DNA of 64,000 bases from Campanula takesimana (lineage: Eukaryota > Streptophyta > Magnoliopsida > Asterales > Campanulaceae). This document shows, in pieces, positions 33,351 through 45,577 of the stretch (its first letter is position 1; every line of letters starts with the position of its first letter). The notes below the pieces were generated by a model. It was not told the origin of the DNA. It saw only the letters and a list, made by a program, of their open reading frames with translations, and did no database searches. The translations under genes and the position numbers were made by a program. Where the stretch lies: NCBI GenBank assembly GCA_026119855.1, contig JAOWBW010000424.1, positions 806,001 through 870,000 on the forward strand, in the 5' to 3' direction.

Positions 33351-34946
33351 GGGGTGACACTGGTTAGCGAAACAATGCAATGTATCAAAGACAGGAAGCA
33401 AAAACGGAGCAAGCTCATGCAAACGCGCAATCAATAAATCATTCAAGTTTACTTAAAACACATTTTTATTTCTAAATGGTTGGAAAATATTTCTCTTCTT
33501 TTTCGCAACTAATCTAAACCCTGGATCAGTGGAGGCCATCACTACGCCTATAGACCCCTCGTTTTTCACCTGTCTTGCACGCTCCCATAGACGGACTATC
33601 CCGAGCGAGGGTCCTATAGGGCAAGCGGCTTCCACTGACCAAAAGAAACGAACCTAGGGTCTAGTGCGTCGCAAGGTTCTCAATGCGCGGGTCATCCTAA
33701 TCATGATTAAGCCCCAGTCGGAATCAAGACCTTTTCCGAAGGCTGCACCGATATTCCGATATGACCTCATTTTGAATGAGGCATCTCAGTCCTTGACCAA
33801 TGACCTTAAGGATGATTAAAATAACTCGTACATTAGGGCTTAACGACACAGTGTCACCCTATCCTTAGCACATGACATTCGCTAATTGCGGTCATCATTA
33901 ACGCACGAGTTAAAGGCTGGTTAAGCCACGCTTGCATTTCATCAAGGAGTCACAACTCGAGTGTTAACTTGGCCACAATTAACTTTGGACACGCGTTAGG
34001 GATGTGGCAACGTGAGCTAGACCAAAAACCAACCAAGGTCACGGTATTTGTGTGTCACGGACAAGTGTGGTTGACTCGGCTCGGAAGGGAAGGTGGAATG
34101 GACCCGTGCGCGCATCGAAGGGAACAAGAGCGCCCAACGAGCTGCATCGTGGCATCCATCCCGGGTTAAAAAGGGCATTTGGAACGTGCAAGGTCAAGTG
34201 CGCGTAGTGTGAAGCCATTCTATGTTCCCTTTTGAGTGAAAATAGAGATTTTCAATCCGTTTTTCGATATGATGAGGATGGCATAAGCAAGATATGAAAA
34301 AGTATGAACAAGCATGAATTAAACAATTTATACACACAACAAATCAAGGAATATGAACAAACAAGGACCAAAACTTGTACATGTACCAAGTTGTGCACAA
34401 CAAAGAATTTTGAATCAAACATTTTGCAAAAGAACAATTTTTACATTGAAACCATTGTACCAAGTAAGTTGTGCACAACAAGAAGACTCAATAAATCTTT
34501 ACAAAAGGGTTATGCACAATGAGGCTTTGGAAACCATTTTTATTGACAAAAGATTATACATAACCAAGTTTTTTTTTAAATCAAGTTTTGGCCAAAAGAA
34601 TGAAGGTAATGTGCACAAGTAAGACTGTAAATTTGGAACCTGGACAAGAAGAAGCAGAGGGGCATCCAGAATGTTGCAGCCCTGCACAAAATTGTTACTT
34701 GCAACATTCTGATCCCCTACCCAAAGTAGCCGTACGGCTAAAGCAAGAGGGTGGAGATTTTTCTCAGTTTCTCCAACTTCTGATCATCAAGCCCAGTTTG
34801 TATTTCCAGAACGTATGTACTCAAAACAGTTCAAACAGAAACATCAAACACACAAAATATGCAAGAAGTCAACTAATGGGAACGGGAGTTTGACCCACAC
34901 AAGATTGCCCCCAAATCTTCTAGAAAGAAGTCCGAAAGCACTCTAA
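33351..34946. other. Leader of the Ogre-like element, no gene seen
   Basis: Several short overlapping frames with no domains. One extra CCGTACGG word (34728-34737) matches those in the LTR. Confidence 0.55.
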
Positions 34947-34965
34947 TCCCCAGCGGAGTCGCCAC
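34947..34965 (-). other. Primer-binding site of the Ogre-like element
   Basis: The minus strand reads gtggcgactccgctgggga directly after the LTR terminus ...ccttaca. This is the PBS I associate with Ogre/Tat elements. Confidence 0.75.
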
Positions 34966-35229
34966 TGTAAGGATCCCGCCCCAAAAAAAAGCACGAGCAC
35001 GTTTCAAGGGCGAAATACCAAACGCGGGAACCAAACCAATTTAACGGAGTCGCCACATTTTGTAATTTTAAACCCAACAAAATGACAAAGTTTGAGTTCA
35101 AAGGTTCGGAGGTCAGGTTACAACTTGGGAAGAGTTTTTACGTCCTCCCAAGTTGCCTCGGACAAAGCCGAGTCTCCCTTGTTAGTTAACAAAGTGCATG
35201 TGTGTGTGTGTGTGTTTTAACGGAAAATC
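34966..35229 (-). repeat. Ogre-like 5' LTR, truncated
   Basis: 264 bp that match 24644-24910 with small differences, including the (TG)n tract. It breaks off at ggaaaatc where the minus-strand Copia LTR begins. Confidence 0.85.
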
Positions 35230-36826
35230 TGTGGTCCCAAAGGGCAACAAGGGTATGAAAAATAGCTGGAGGGGGGGGGTGAATAGGGGTTTTAAAATTC
35301 TTTTCGTACCCTTGAAAAACTAATTGCAAATGCGCACTTTATCAAGTAAGCGTTATGAAATGCGCCCAAGTGAGTGAGTGAAATGCACAGCGGAATAGTA
35401 ATGAAAATAGGCGCAAAGGTGATAAAGGGGCGCACACACACCTAAGTATTTTGCTCAAAGTGGTTGAAATAAGGAACTAAGGCAAATGATATATCAACAC
35501 AACACAATTCAGTTCAATCAATCTACAATGAGTAAACAAGCAAATAGTGAGTGAAAATATAACTTGAAAGAAATGACAAGATAATAACACAAAGCTATTT
35601 GGAGATGTTCGATCAATGAAAGATCTATGTCCTCTACCAAGATGGGTTAGTCTTGGATTTCTAATGGAGATCTTATTAATGAGTGAGTGTTACAAATTAC
35701 AATTTTTGAGCTTCTACACAACTCAAGATTAATATTCTATGAATGAACAAATCCAAAACAATAACGGTGATCTCTAAAAGATGGATCTAAATGATCAAAC
35801 TTAAATAGGTGCGTGTGTGTTTAGGATCAAGGCTCTTTAGATCTTTATGATTAGAGCACAATGAAACTAAAGTGTTATAGCTTGAAGATCTGGGCTAAGG
35901 ATGAAGGTATGAAGAGTTCTTGAGGAAATCTGGAAAAAACGAAGGCAATCTTCAAATCTTCAACAAATGCTTTGAGAGAGAAATTCTTGAAATTCTTAGC
36001 AAAACTCAGCAACTTCAAAATGTTGAAGTTATGGGTATTTATAGTGAATTTAAAAAAATAGCCGTTGGAAATCCTTGTGGATAAGAGTGCTGTCACTCGT
36101 TGATTGGAGCATGCATATATTTGGCCATTTTGACACTCAACATAAATGTGACCGTTGTGGACACGTGTCAATAGATTAGGCGCATTGCATCTTTTAACCA
36201 CCGTTGGATCATTGGCGTAATTTGAATTCTCTTCAAGTCTTTGAATCTCAATAAATCACTGAGTGTTGAATAAACACTTTGAGACGCGTTGAGCCAAGAG
36301 GCGCATTGAGCCAAGAGGCGCACAGTAATGTGCGCTTAAATCAAGGGGCCAGAGGCGCGCTTCATAGCTAGGAAGAAATCCTTATGCGCGTTCTGAGAGG
36401 CGCATGGCGCATAGCGCAGAAGGCGCATATGCGGGATCAAACTCACCAAGTGATTTTTCTTGAATCTTGATCTTCTTGCCCTATTTCTAAGCCTATTCTA
36501 TAACAATGGACAACCTAAAAAAATGAAGTATAAATACTTCTTACATGAGGGTCTAAAGTCCATGAATAAAACATAGGTGATGGATCAATCAAATCTAATA
36601 AATCCTATTACATTAAAACTGAGATATATGTGGGCATACCCAACAATCTCCCCCTATTTGTTGATGCCATGCCATTACAAACTATTCAAGGAAAACATTA
36701 TACTTGATAAAAACATGTCCAAATGAATGAAATGGTAATTCATGTCTCAGTTAATGCACAACTAGTCCAAAATATAGATTTCTAATCTATTCCAATAAGA
36801 ATAAAGAATTACATATTGAAAGATAG
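35230..36826 (-). mobile_element. Minus-strand Copia 3' end: LTR, polypurine tract, short internal piece
   Basis: The LTR lies at 35230-36645 (1416 bp); on the minus strand it runs TGTTGGGTATGCCC to ...ggaccaca. A polypurine tract (aaatagggggagat) adjoins it at 36646-36660. TATA at 36035-36044. Its ends resemble the plus-strand LTR at 36827-38381 (TGTTGGGTATGC start, ctattcacccccc and ttcatacccttgttg near the end), so the two are sister families of Sirevirus type. At least eight AGGCGCA-like words stand at 36284-36430. The internal region is cut at 36826 by the next element. Confidence 0.75.
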
Positions 36827-38381
36827 TGTTGGGTATGCTTATTATAAACCACTCCTATTACCTAATTTGATTGATCCCATAACCTAATTTTATTTTTTAT
36901 GGACTTTAGGATATATTGTAAGAAGTGTTAAAACTTCATTTTAGAATAGTCCACCTTGATAGTATAGGCTTTAGATTGATAGGCTGAAAAATTTCTAAGT
37001 CTGGAAAAATAAGGTAGGTCCATTGCCTACCGCATGTACACTACCGCATGACCAAAGGTGCCGCATTCCTATGCTTGCCGCAGATAACCTTGCCGCATGG
37101 TTTCATCCTACCGCGTGAATCTCTACCGCATGGAACCATGGTTGAAGAAACTCAAGTTGGTTCAAACTTAACCATGGTCACATTTATGTCTTTACCTTGG
37201 TTAGTTTTGAACGTTGCAAATTCAATTTCAAATTTGAATACAACTGTCATCATAGTACAATGTCATCATTTAACACTGACCCACTCATGCACAATCTGCA
37301 ACAAAGGACAACTCAGACTGAGCTCCAATTAACTTCAACAGCTCATTGTCCTTCAACTTGGACCCAAGTATTTCTAACGGCTAGTTCTCCATCAAGGCTA
37401 TAAATAAACCTTGAATTCTTCATTGAGATAAGCTGAGATTAAAGAGAGAAATTGCTGTTGAAATTCTTGGTGATTGAAGATCATACTCAAGATTTCCAGA
37501 ATCCTTTGAATCTTCAAGCACTCAACCTTCAAGTCTTCAACAAATCTCCAGCAACCTTCAAGATCAAATCTCAAGCCTCTCAACACAAGATTCATTAGGC
37601 TCTAAAATCATATAGATTTCAAAGAGCTCTTGATTCTTACACACACACTCACCCCGATTGATCAATCACATAGATTGAATCATTAGGGATACACTGGTCT
37701 AAGTCTAGGATTGTTCTTCATAGAAAATAGGAGTTAATTCAGTTCTTCATCTTTGTAATCTGTACTCAAGAAGGAATTAATACATCCTCCATTCAAATCC
37801 AAGACTGACCATCTTGGTAAAGGACGTAGATCTTTTAACAGATCGAACCTTTCCAAATCACTGTGTCATTTACTTACTGCACTTTACCTTTCTGCAAATT
37901 TACTTATTGTTTATCTTGTTCATATTGTTCTTCACTTGTTCATATTAATCTTGTTTGTCTTTTAGTGTTTGATCTTTCAGATTTAAGAACAAGTGTGAAT
38001 TGTGTTTGTTTGTCTACCTCATTGCCTAAGTTAAAATCTGACTAACTTATCATTTGCCAAAAATCTCTAAGACACAAATTTTCAATCTTTCAACCTACCT
38101 CACCTTAACCTACCGCATTACTACCTACCGCATATACATCTACCGCACTACCTACCGCAAAAACAAACCTACCGCATTGAACTTATCAAAACCAACTTAA
38201 CTTGTTTCAACGAAAACTTCCGCTGTGCATTTTATACTTGACCGTGTGGTTTTTATCTACCGCAAAACTCAAGTGTAAGCATAAAGGTTGAATTTTGAAA
38301 AAGGGTTGAAATTTTAAATAGGCTATTCACCCCCCCCCCCTCTAGCCTCTTTTCATACCCTTGTTGTGTCTCTGGACAACA
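36827..38381 (+). repeat. Sirevirus-like 5' LTR
   Basis: 1555 bp, TGTTG...CAACA. TATA ctataaataaacc at 37398-37410. TACCGCA and TGCCGCA words cluster at 37028-37130 and 38107-38265. A run of C near 38330-38340 precedes tctagcctc, as in the sister LTR. Confidence 0.82.
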
Positions 38382-38382
38382 A

Positions 38383-38396
38383 GTGGTATCAGAGCA
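38383..38396 (+). other. Primer-binding site (initiator tRNA-Met type)
   Basis: gtggtatcagagca starts two bases after the LTR end. Confidence 0.8.
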
Positions 38397-38452
38397 AACA
38401 CCTTTATAAAACTTCTGTTTTTCAAGCTTAACAGCTTGGGTGCCGATTCAAA

Positions 38453-40321
38453 ATGGCAAGTCAGAAAACTATGGCAACGGTTAACTTCACTCACGTTCCA
38501 GCGTTCGACGAAGATAACTTTGACGTATGGAAGCACATCATTCTAACTCAGTTCTACTCCATGGACGAGCAACTTGGTGATTGTCTTACCATTGGACCAT
38601 ACTTCCCAATGAAAGCTAATCCGGATCCAGAAACCAATGGGCAAATCCGACTATCAAGAAACCAAAAGCTGAATGGACCGATGAAGAGAAAAGACTGGTT
38701 GGAATGGATGTGAAAGCAAAAAGTATACTTCTAAGTACCTTGAGTACGTCACAGCGTCGACAGATCATGGAATGTTCTACTGCAAAAGAATTTGGGATGC
38801 AATTGAAGATTACATCGAAGGAGATCAAGCTTGCAAGGAAAGTAAAAAAGTTTGCAATTCAAAGAAGATTCAACAACTTTGCTAAGATCCCCGGTGAATC
38901 ACTTAGAGCCACTTACGATCGTTATTGTGAGATCGTGAGTACTTATACAGCACTCGGAAAGAAGCTTACCAAGAAAGAAATTAATGTTAATTTTATTGCC
39001 GCTCTTGGTTCACAATATCTACACAAAGGAAACACTCTTGAAGATACCAAGCTACTAGATGACATGTCTCTCAGAAGCCTCTATGCCAACCTTAAAGTCT
39101 TTGATATCAAGCTTAACAACATTGCTGAAATGGAAGGAAAAACAAAGAGCTTATCGTTGGTTGCTCAAAGGAAGAAGTGATCGAGGAAGAAGATCCAAAA
39201 AATCTCCACATCAGATTTACTTGATATGGATGATGATGATTTTGCTATGTTCGTGAAAAGATTCCAAAAGTTCAGAAAGACAGCAAGACCCGGATCAACA
39301 AGCAAAGCTCAACAAGGTTTTCAAGGAGCAGCCTTCAAAGAAGAAAGAGAACTTCAACTTCTCCAAGAAGAAAGAAGATCTTGTTTGTTTTAATTGCAGG
39401 AAACCAGGTCACTTCGCATCAGAATGTCCAATTCCCAAGTATGAATATATGAAGAAGAAAAGTAACTTTACTCCAAGGTATTCAAAGCAAAAGGGAATGA
39501 TGGCTGAAGAAGACTCTACCTCAAATGAGTTAGCTACTTGGATAGAGTCAGACTCTGATGAAAGTGATGAAGATTCTGAAGAAGGTCACATTTGTTTAGT
39601 CGTCAGTCCGATGATGAGGATGATAATAAAAGTCGTCGCTCACCAAATGACAAACCTAAACGGATAAGTTATACGGCGATGAACTTGCTGAAAAAGGATT
39701 CCTAACTCCGGTTCAAAAGAATGGTGATCTTCTATTTTCAAGATGTGATGTTAGTGCAGCAAAGAAGGCTCTACTAAACCCCAAAGTGAAGGAAGTTCTG
39801 TCTACCACACCTCAAGTCAAGTTTGACATTTCTCTCGATGAACAAGAAAAGATGTTTGCAAAAGCCGAACAGGTAATTAGTAAGTTTTCTGGCATGAAGG
39901 AAGCTTTAGCACTTTCAACTGAAGAAATTTCCCAGCTTAAGACGGAGAAATCTCTACTAAGATCTGAACTCACCCTCCTTAAGAGCAGATCAAGAGCATG
40001 ACTCCTCTTACTGATCGAAACCGTTTCTTAGAAGAACAAAATGCTATATTTAAAGTTAAAAATGATGAATTGGTTGCTGAGATAAATGACTTGAAAAGGA
40101 TCACTAATGAGTGGACCAATTCTCGTGTCACTATGGAACAAATCTTAGAATCCCAAAAGCCTAGTGGTGATAAGGAAGGCTTAGGATTTCAAACTAATGA
40201 CAACTTTAAATGTGCATCTTGTTGTGAAAGAGATGAGAAATTTACCCAGCAAACTTTGGAAGGGTCGAAGGCTAAACATCATGTTTCAAAGGGTGTAGGA
40301 CAAGAACAAAGAAGAAACTAG
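38453..40321 (+). pseudogene. gag: Sirevirus-like gag, several frame changes
   Basis: The start MASQKTMATVNFTHVPAFDE continues into a Copia capsid (DNFDVWKHIILTQF). The frame shifts near 38700 and resumes as DVKAKSILLSTLS...LYANLKVFDIKL. A further shift near 39180 leads to a CCHC knuckle CFNCRKPGHFASEC (39386-39427). An acidic linker (SDSDESDEDSEEG) and a predicted coiled coil (ISQLKTEKSLLRSELTLLKS, then FLEEQNAIFKVKNDELVAEI) follow. The C-terminal coiled coil and large size are typical of Sirevirus gag. The Lys/Arg-rich 40330-40560 part carries several TACCGCA/GACCGCA words. Confidence 0.8.
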
Positions 40322-40823
40322 AGTTCAACTATGTCTACCCTAAGAAACAAACTGGCAAGGCAAAGATGAAAGGTATTGCCATGGATGAACCTACCGCAGA
40401 GGCTTCCTCTAGCAAGGTAGATGGCGCTCCCTACCGCATTATCCTGCCGCGAGGTCAATCGACCGCACCAAGGAAGATGGCGACCGCAAGGAAGCTACGA
40501 CCGCAAGTGGCGGCAAGGCAGCAAAGTTCAAAAGGATGAATTTTGTTAAAGAGACCTCATCCATACCAGTAAATGATGTTGTGCTCAAGACTTCAACGAA
40601 GCTTGTTAAAACTCAGTTGGGTGGCTTCCACCATTGTTCCGTGTGTGATGGTTTATGGTCATAAGGCTGCTGAATGTCTTTTGAGATTCACACCCAATCC
40701 AAAAAAGAGTAACCATCCTTCTGTGAGGCAGGTGTGGGTCGTCAAAAGTTGCTAACCCTTTGGACCCAAAGAATAAAAAGGGGACCTTGTTCTTAAATAT
40801 TTATTTTATAGGTTCTCTGCTTA

Positions 40824-43800
40824 ATGGCTGGACTCTCCAAGGATAGATCAAGTTTATGGTATCTCGATAGTGGCTGTTCAAGGCACATGACCGGAGATAT
40901 CAACTTATTGGAAGATGTCCGTGAAGAAAAAGGGCCATCAGTAACCTTCGGAGATAATAACAAAGGAAAGACTGTAGGATATGGAGTCATTCGTAAAGGA
41001 AAAATCACCATCCAAGAAGTCTCTCTAGTTATTAGACTACAACACAATCTACTCTCAATATCTCAGTTCTGCGACAAAGGATTGCAATGCCACTTCACTT
41101 CAAATTTCTGTCTCATCAAAGATGGCATATCCGGCGTAACTTTGCTCAAAGGGATTCGTAAGAAAAATGTTTATGTTGTTGATTTTAATTCATCTTGCAT
41201 TTCTTCTAATCTCTGTTTTGTAGCAAAGAGTGTTAGTGAAATAGCTGGCTGTGGCATAAAAGACTAAGTCACTTAAACTTCAAGTATCTCTCCAAGATTG
41301 GTAGAGAAAATCTAGTTCGTGGTCTACCAAAGTAGCTGATCACCACGATGAGAAGTGCACGGCATGTCAACTAGGCAAACAACCAAAAGCGTCTTTCTCC
41401 AGCAAGACGACACCTTCAACTTCTAGATGTTTGCAACTACTACATATGGACCTGTTTGGACCTGTTTCTACCGCAAGTATTGGAGGAAATAGATATTCCT
41501 TAGTTGTGGTAGATGACTCTCAAGATATACGTGGGTCGAGATGATGAGCTCCAAAGATGATTGTTATGACATTTTGACCGCACTCTTTAGACAGCTCCAA
41601 ACACAAAAAGAAGATGACATCGTTAGTGTTCGATCCGACAACGGTACAGAATTCAAGAACAACGGTGTTGCTCAATACTGTGATGATCATGGTATCGACC
41701 ACAACTTCTCTGCTGCTGGAGTTCCACAACAAAACGGTGTAGTGGAAAGAAAGAATAGAACGTTGATAGAGGCCGGAAAGACAATGATTGCTGAAGCAAA
41801 GCTACCTCAATACTTTTGGGCTGAAGCCGTCAACACAGCATGCTTCACTCAAAATAGATCCCTCATCAACAAGACCTACAACAAAACTCCTTATGAACTT
41901 TGGAGAGGAAGAACCCCCAACATAGCATACTTCAAGATATTTGGATGCAAATGCTTTATTACTCTACAACGGTAAAGAACATCGAGGTAAATTGCTCCTA
42001 AGGCCGATGAAGGTATATTTATTGGGTATGCTAAACACTCAAAAGCTTTTCGTGTATTTAATAAAACCACTCTTAAGATAGTTGAATCTGTCCATGTTAC
42101 TTTTGATGAACATTCTCTTCTTGAGCCACATATGGCTCCAAATGTTACTGATGATTTTGTTGAGATAAATGAGACAGGTACAACTCAACCACAAAATCAA
42201 TCAACACAAGGAAACCCATCTACCTCAACTGCACCTCCATCTACCTCATATGAAGCACCAGAAGCTACCTCATCTACTGCTACCTCAAATGGAGTTGAAG
42301 TTGAGACACCCATAAATATTGAAGAACCTATCCCTCAAATTACTTATGTTTGGGATGGCTCAAATGAAGTACCACTAGAAGACTTACAACCACCATCAAC
42401 TCAACCAGACTTACCTCAAGAAGTTCGTGAGGTTAGAGATCACCCAATTCAGAATATCATTGGTGATTTGCATTCTGGTGTTAGAACAAGAAGATCAAAC
42501 TATGATGCACTTACCGCATTCATATCTCAAGTTGAACCTAAGAAAGTTGATGAAGCACTCCAGACTCAAGTTGGGTTGTTGCTATGCAAGAAGAGCTCAA
42601 CCAATTTGAAAGATGCAAAGTTTGGACCTTAGTTCCAAGGCCACAAGATCAAGGAGTGATTGGTACAAAGTGGGTGTTCCGAAACAAGATGGACGAGAAT
42701 GGAAGCATCACAAGAATAAAGCAAGGTTGGTTGCACAAGGATATAGACAAGAAGAAGGCATTGATTATGATGAAACATTTGCCCCCGTTGCAAGACTCGA
42801 AGCTATAAGGATATTCTTAGCTTATGCCTCTTACAAAAGATTCAAGCTATATCAAATGGATGTGAAGAGTGCATTTCTCAACGGAGAACTTCAAGAAACC
42901 GTCTTTGTTGCTCAACCGCCCGGATTTGAAGATCCCAAATTTCCAAATCATGTCTACAAACTCCGTAAAGCTTTATATGGACTCAAACAAGCTCCACGTG
43001 CATGGTATGATACTCTATCTAAATTTCTCCTAGAGAAAGGCTTCAAGCGTGGTAAGATCGACACAACTTTATTCATTGCTAAATATAATGATCATACTTT
43101 ACTTGTTCAAATATATGTAGATGATATTATTTTTTGGTTCTACTAATGAATTGTTGTGTAAGCGTTTTGAGAAACTCATGAAAAGCAAATTTGAGATGAG
43201 CATGATGGGAGAATTGACATTCTTCCTTGGACTTCAAATTAAACAATGTGCTGAATGCATCTTCCTCAACCAAGCTAAGTACACAGAGATCTTATCAAGA
43301 AATTTGGACTTGAAAATGCAAAGGCATATGACACTCCTATGGCTACTGGTAACAAGCTAGATAAAGACTTAAAAGGTAAGAAGGTTGATCAAACCTTATA
43401 TCGAGGTATGATTGGCTCTCTACTATACTTAACTGCTAGTAGGCCAGATATCATGTTTAGTGTTTGCGTTGTGCTCGTTATCAAGCTGATCCTCGAGAAG
43501 CACATCTTATTGCTTTAAACGAATTATTCGATATCTATCTGGGACTATTAACCTTGGACTTTGGTACTCCAAAGATTCAACTTTTGATCTTATAGGTTAC
43601 TCAGATGCAGATTACGCAGCATGTACCATTGACAGGAAAAGCACAAGTGGAACTTGTCATTTCCTTGGAAATCGACTAGTTTCATGGGCAAGCAAGAAAC
43701 AAGCCTCAGTCTCTGTATCTACGACAGAAGCTGAATATATAGCTGCTGGAAGCTGCTGCTGCCAGTGCTGTGGATGAAGCAACAATTGGTTGACTACGGA

Positions 43801-44030
43801 ATCAAAGAAGAAAATTGTCCAATCTTTTGTGACAATACATCTACCATTGCTGTCTCCAACAACCCTGTCATGCATTCCAAGACAAACACATTGATATCAA
43901 ATACCACTTTCTCAAGGATCATGTTGTTGAAAAAGGTAATATCCACCTAGAGTATGTGAGTACTGATGATCAAATTGCAGATATTCTCACCAAGGCTCTT
44001 GATTCAAGAGATTTAGGTATCTAAGAGGAG
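40824..44030 (+). pseudogene. pol: Sirevirus-like pol: protease, integrase, RT, RNase H, frameshifted
   Basis: Protease has LWYLDSGCSRHMTG at its N-terminus. The pre-integrase HHCC segment (RLSHLNFKYL...CTACQLGKQ, 41275-41390) is out of frame. The integrase core shows SDNGTEF and GVVERKNRTL (41541-41975). RT (42613-43146) has GIDYDETFAPVAR, KALYGLKQAPRAW and YVDD; one extra T in a T run right after YVDDII shifts the frame, and GSTNELLCKRFEKL continues in another frame. RNase H follows in pieces (YSDADYAACTIDRKSTSG, SVSTTEAEYIAAG, FCDNTSTIAVSNNPVMHSK). It ends near RDLG around 44020. Not functional as it stands. Confidence 0.85.
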
Positions 44031-44768
44031 AAATGGGTATGCTTGAACTCTAACTCAAAATTGTCCATATAATTTCTTGTACTAATGTTTGTCAAAAAGT
44101 TCAATATCAAGATAGGTACACGGCAGACCAACTCACGGTCAAGCATATAACACAAACCTCTAAACTCCCTTGACCGCAACTCATGTCTGCCGCATCAACT
44201 ATGCTGCCGCATAAAGTCTTGTCACCTCAGTAATGATCTCTCAAAAGACTAAATATGGTAAGACCTCACCGACCGCACATGTCACGGTCGACATCTCAAG
44301 CTACCGCACATGTCACGGTCGATCTTCAAGTTACCGCACTCTAAGGCCCAGGTAAGTCTTTCTAACTTAGAGATATCTAGGTGCTTAGATCTAACCTACT
44401 CAAGGGTATTAAGGTAACTTCCTCTTTTCCCTCATTTTATTTAATTCAATTTTTTTTTTAGCATTAAATTTTCATTTAATTTTTATTCCTTAAAACTATT
44501 TATGAGCCGTCATTGGCTATTGATTTGACACCTAGTAACCTTGCATTTAATTCGAATAGAAAACCTAGGTCACCTCAGTACCTTTTTGCAGAGTTAACCC
44601 TCCAACTTCCCATCATCTGACCTCTGCAAACCACCCTCCACCTCAAACCGTTCCACTTCTTTTTATACTCCACCACTCTCTGCATTTCACTTTTTCAGAA
44701 AATCATCTCTCTCTCTAAAACCTCTCTCTAAAACCTCGTTCATCTCACTCTCGATTCACCTCTATATA

Positions 44769-44876
44769 ATGTCTAAACATCAATCCAAGAAATCTTCCAA
44801 GTCAACTGAATCCAGAGACGAGATTCCCAGTTCTATTCCATCTCAATCCACTCCTCCAGTCGTAGTTATGGTATGA
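44769..44876 (+). CDS. Small ORF in env-like position of the Sirevirus-like element
   Basis: 36 codons, Ser/Lys-rich then Ser/Pro-rich (SKHQSKKSSKSTES, IPSSIPSQSTPPVVV). A pyrimidine-rich leader (44700-44765) and a TATA-like ttttatact (44661) lie upstream. A possible splice donor atg-gtatga at 44868-44876 ends it, followed by T-rich sequence. Sireviruses often have an env-like ORF downstream of pol; the rest may lie in the gap. A captured first exon of a host gene is an alternative. Confidence 0.35.
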   Translation: MSKHQSKKSSKSTESRDEIPSSIPSQSTPPVVVMV

Positions 44877-45142
44877 ATTTTTCGCTACTCTCATTCTTGT
44901 TCTTGATGGATATTTCCCAAAAACTTCACATTTTCTGAGATTCAACTCACTTCTTACTTATATGTAGTTAGAATTTTGGGTTGATTGTTTATTCTTGGTT
45001 CTAGTTACTATATCTGTAGATTTCATAAGATTTCATCTAGGTTTTGTGAATTCGATTAAGCCAATTGTTTTTTTTTTGAATTTTCTGTATTCCAATACTT
45101 TCCCCTTTCAAATTTCTGAGTTTAATGTTGTTTGTTTCTTGA

Positions 45143-45242
45143 NNNNNNNNNNNNNNNNNNNNNNNNNNNNNNNNNNNNNNNNNNNNNNNNNNNNNNNNNN
45201 NNNNNNNNNNNNNNNNNNNNNNNNNNNNNNNNNNNNNNNNNN
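45143..45242. other. Assembly gap, 100 Ns
   Basis: Exactly 100 Ns, a conventional size for a gap of unknown length. Sequence on the two sides is unrelated. Confidence 0.98.
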
Positions 45243-45577
45243 AGTACTAGCATCTTCAATGATAATATTAATGTGTAACAAAATTTGGTGTGGTACTAAA
45301 AATATTTATTTCATTTTTTTTTGTTTTTATATAATTATTTACAAAACTATTTTTTTAATTTAAAACATAATTAATTCAAGTAATGATCATATATTGAAAT
45401 TATTTATCATTTCAAAAATATTAATAAAGTAAATAACCATTAAAAATTAATTTGGTACCAAAATTTTGATACCTATGATTGGAGATGATTTTTTTGATAC
45501 CATGTGAATAGTATCTATAGGTACCAAAATTTGATTTTGATACCTATGGAGCAAGGACCACCATTGGAGTTGCTCTA
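45243..45577. mobile_element. Right part of a MITE ending in the gagcaactccaatgg terminus
   Basis: The end ccattggagttgctctaa is the inverted form of a widespread plant MITE terminus. Internal ggtaccaaaatt/gatacctatg phrases repeat in both orientations. The left end is lost in the gap. Confidence 0.5.

Larger units (their letters stand above)
24644..35229 (-). mobile_element. Ogre/Tat-like Gypsy element, RT and integrase absent, 5' LTR truncated
   Basis: Two LTRs start TGTAAGGATCCCGCC (plus-strand view): complete at 24644-26121, truncated at 34966-35229. On the minus strand the 5' LTR is followed by a PBS tggcgactccgctgggga, the type known from Ogre/Tat elements (tRNA-Arg as I recall). Next come a long leader with a 52-bp tandem array, a gag C-terminal region, and then only noncoding sequence with two more tandem arrays. 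No RT, RNase H or integrase is visible. Hypervariable tandem repeats in untranslated regions are an established trait of this lineage. It inserted into the Athila-like gag at 24643 and is itself cut at 35230. Confidence 0.8.
36827..45142 (+). mobile_element. Sirevirus-like Copia, 3' LTR lost at the assembly gap
   Basis: 5' LTR, initiator-Met PBS, a long gag, pol, then a long region after pol that holds a small env-position ORF: the layout of Sireviruses (SIRE1/Maximus). There are many frame changes and the 3' LTR is missing because the sequence ends in Ns. gatag at 36822-36826 is the candidate left target duplication. Confidence 0.82.
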
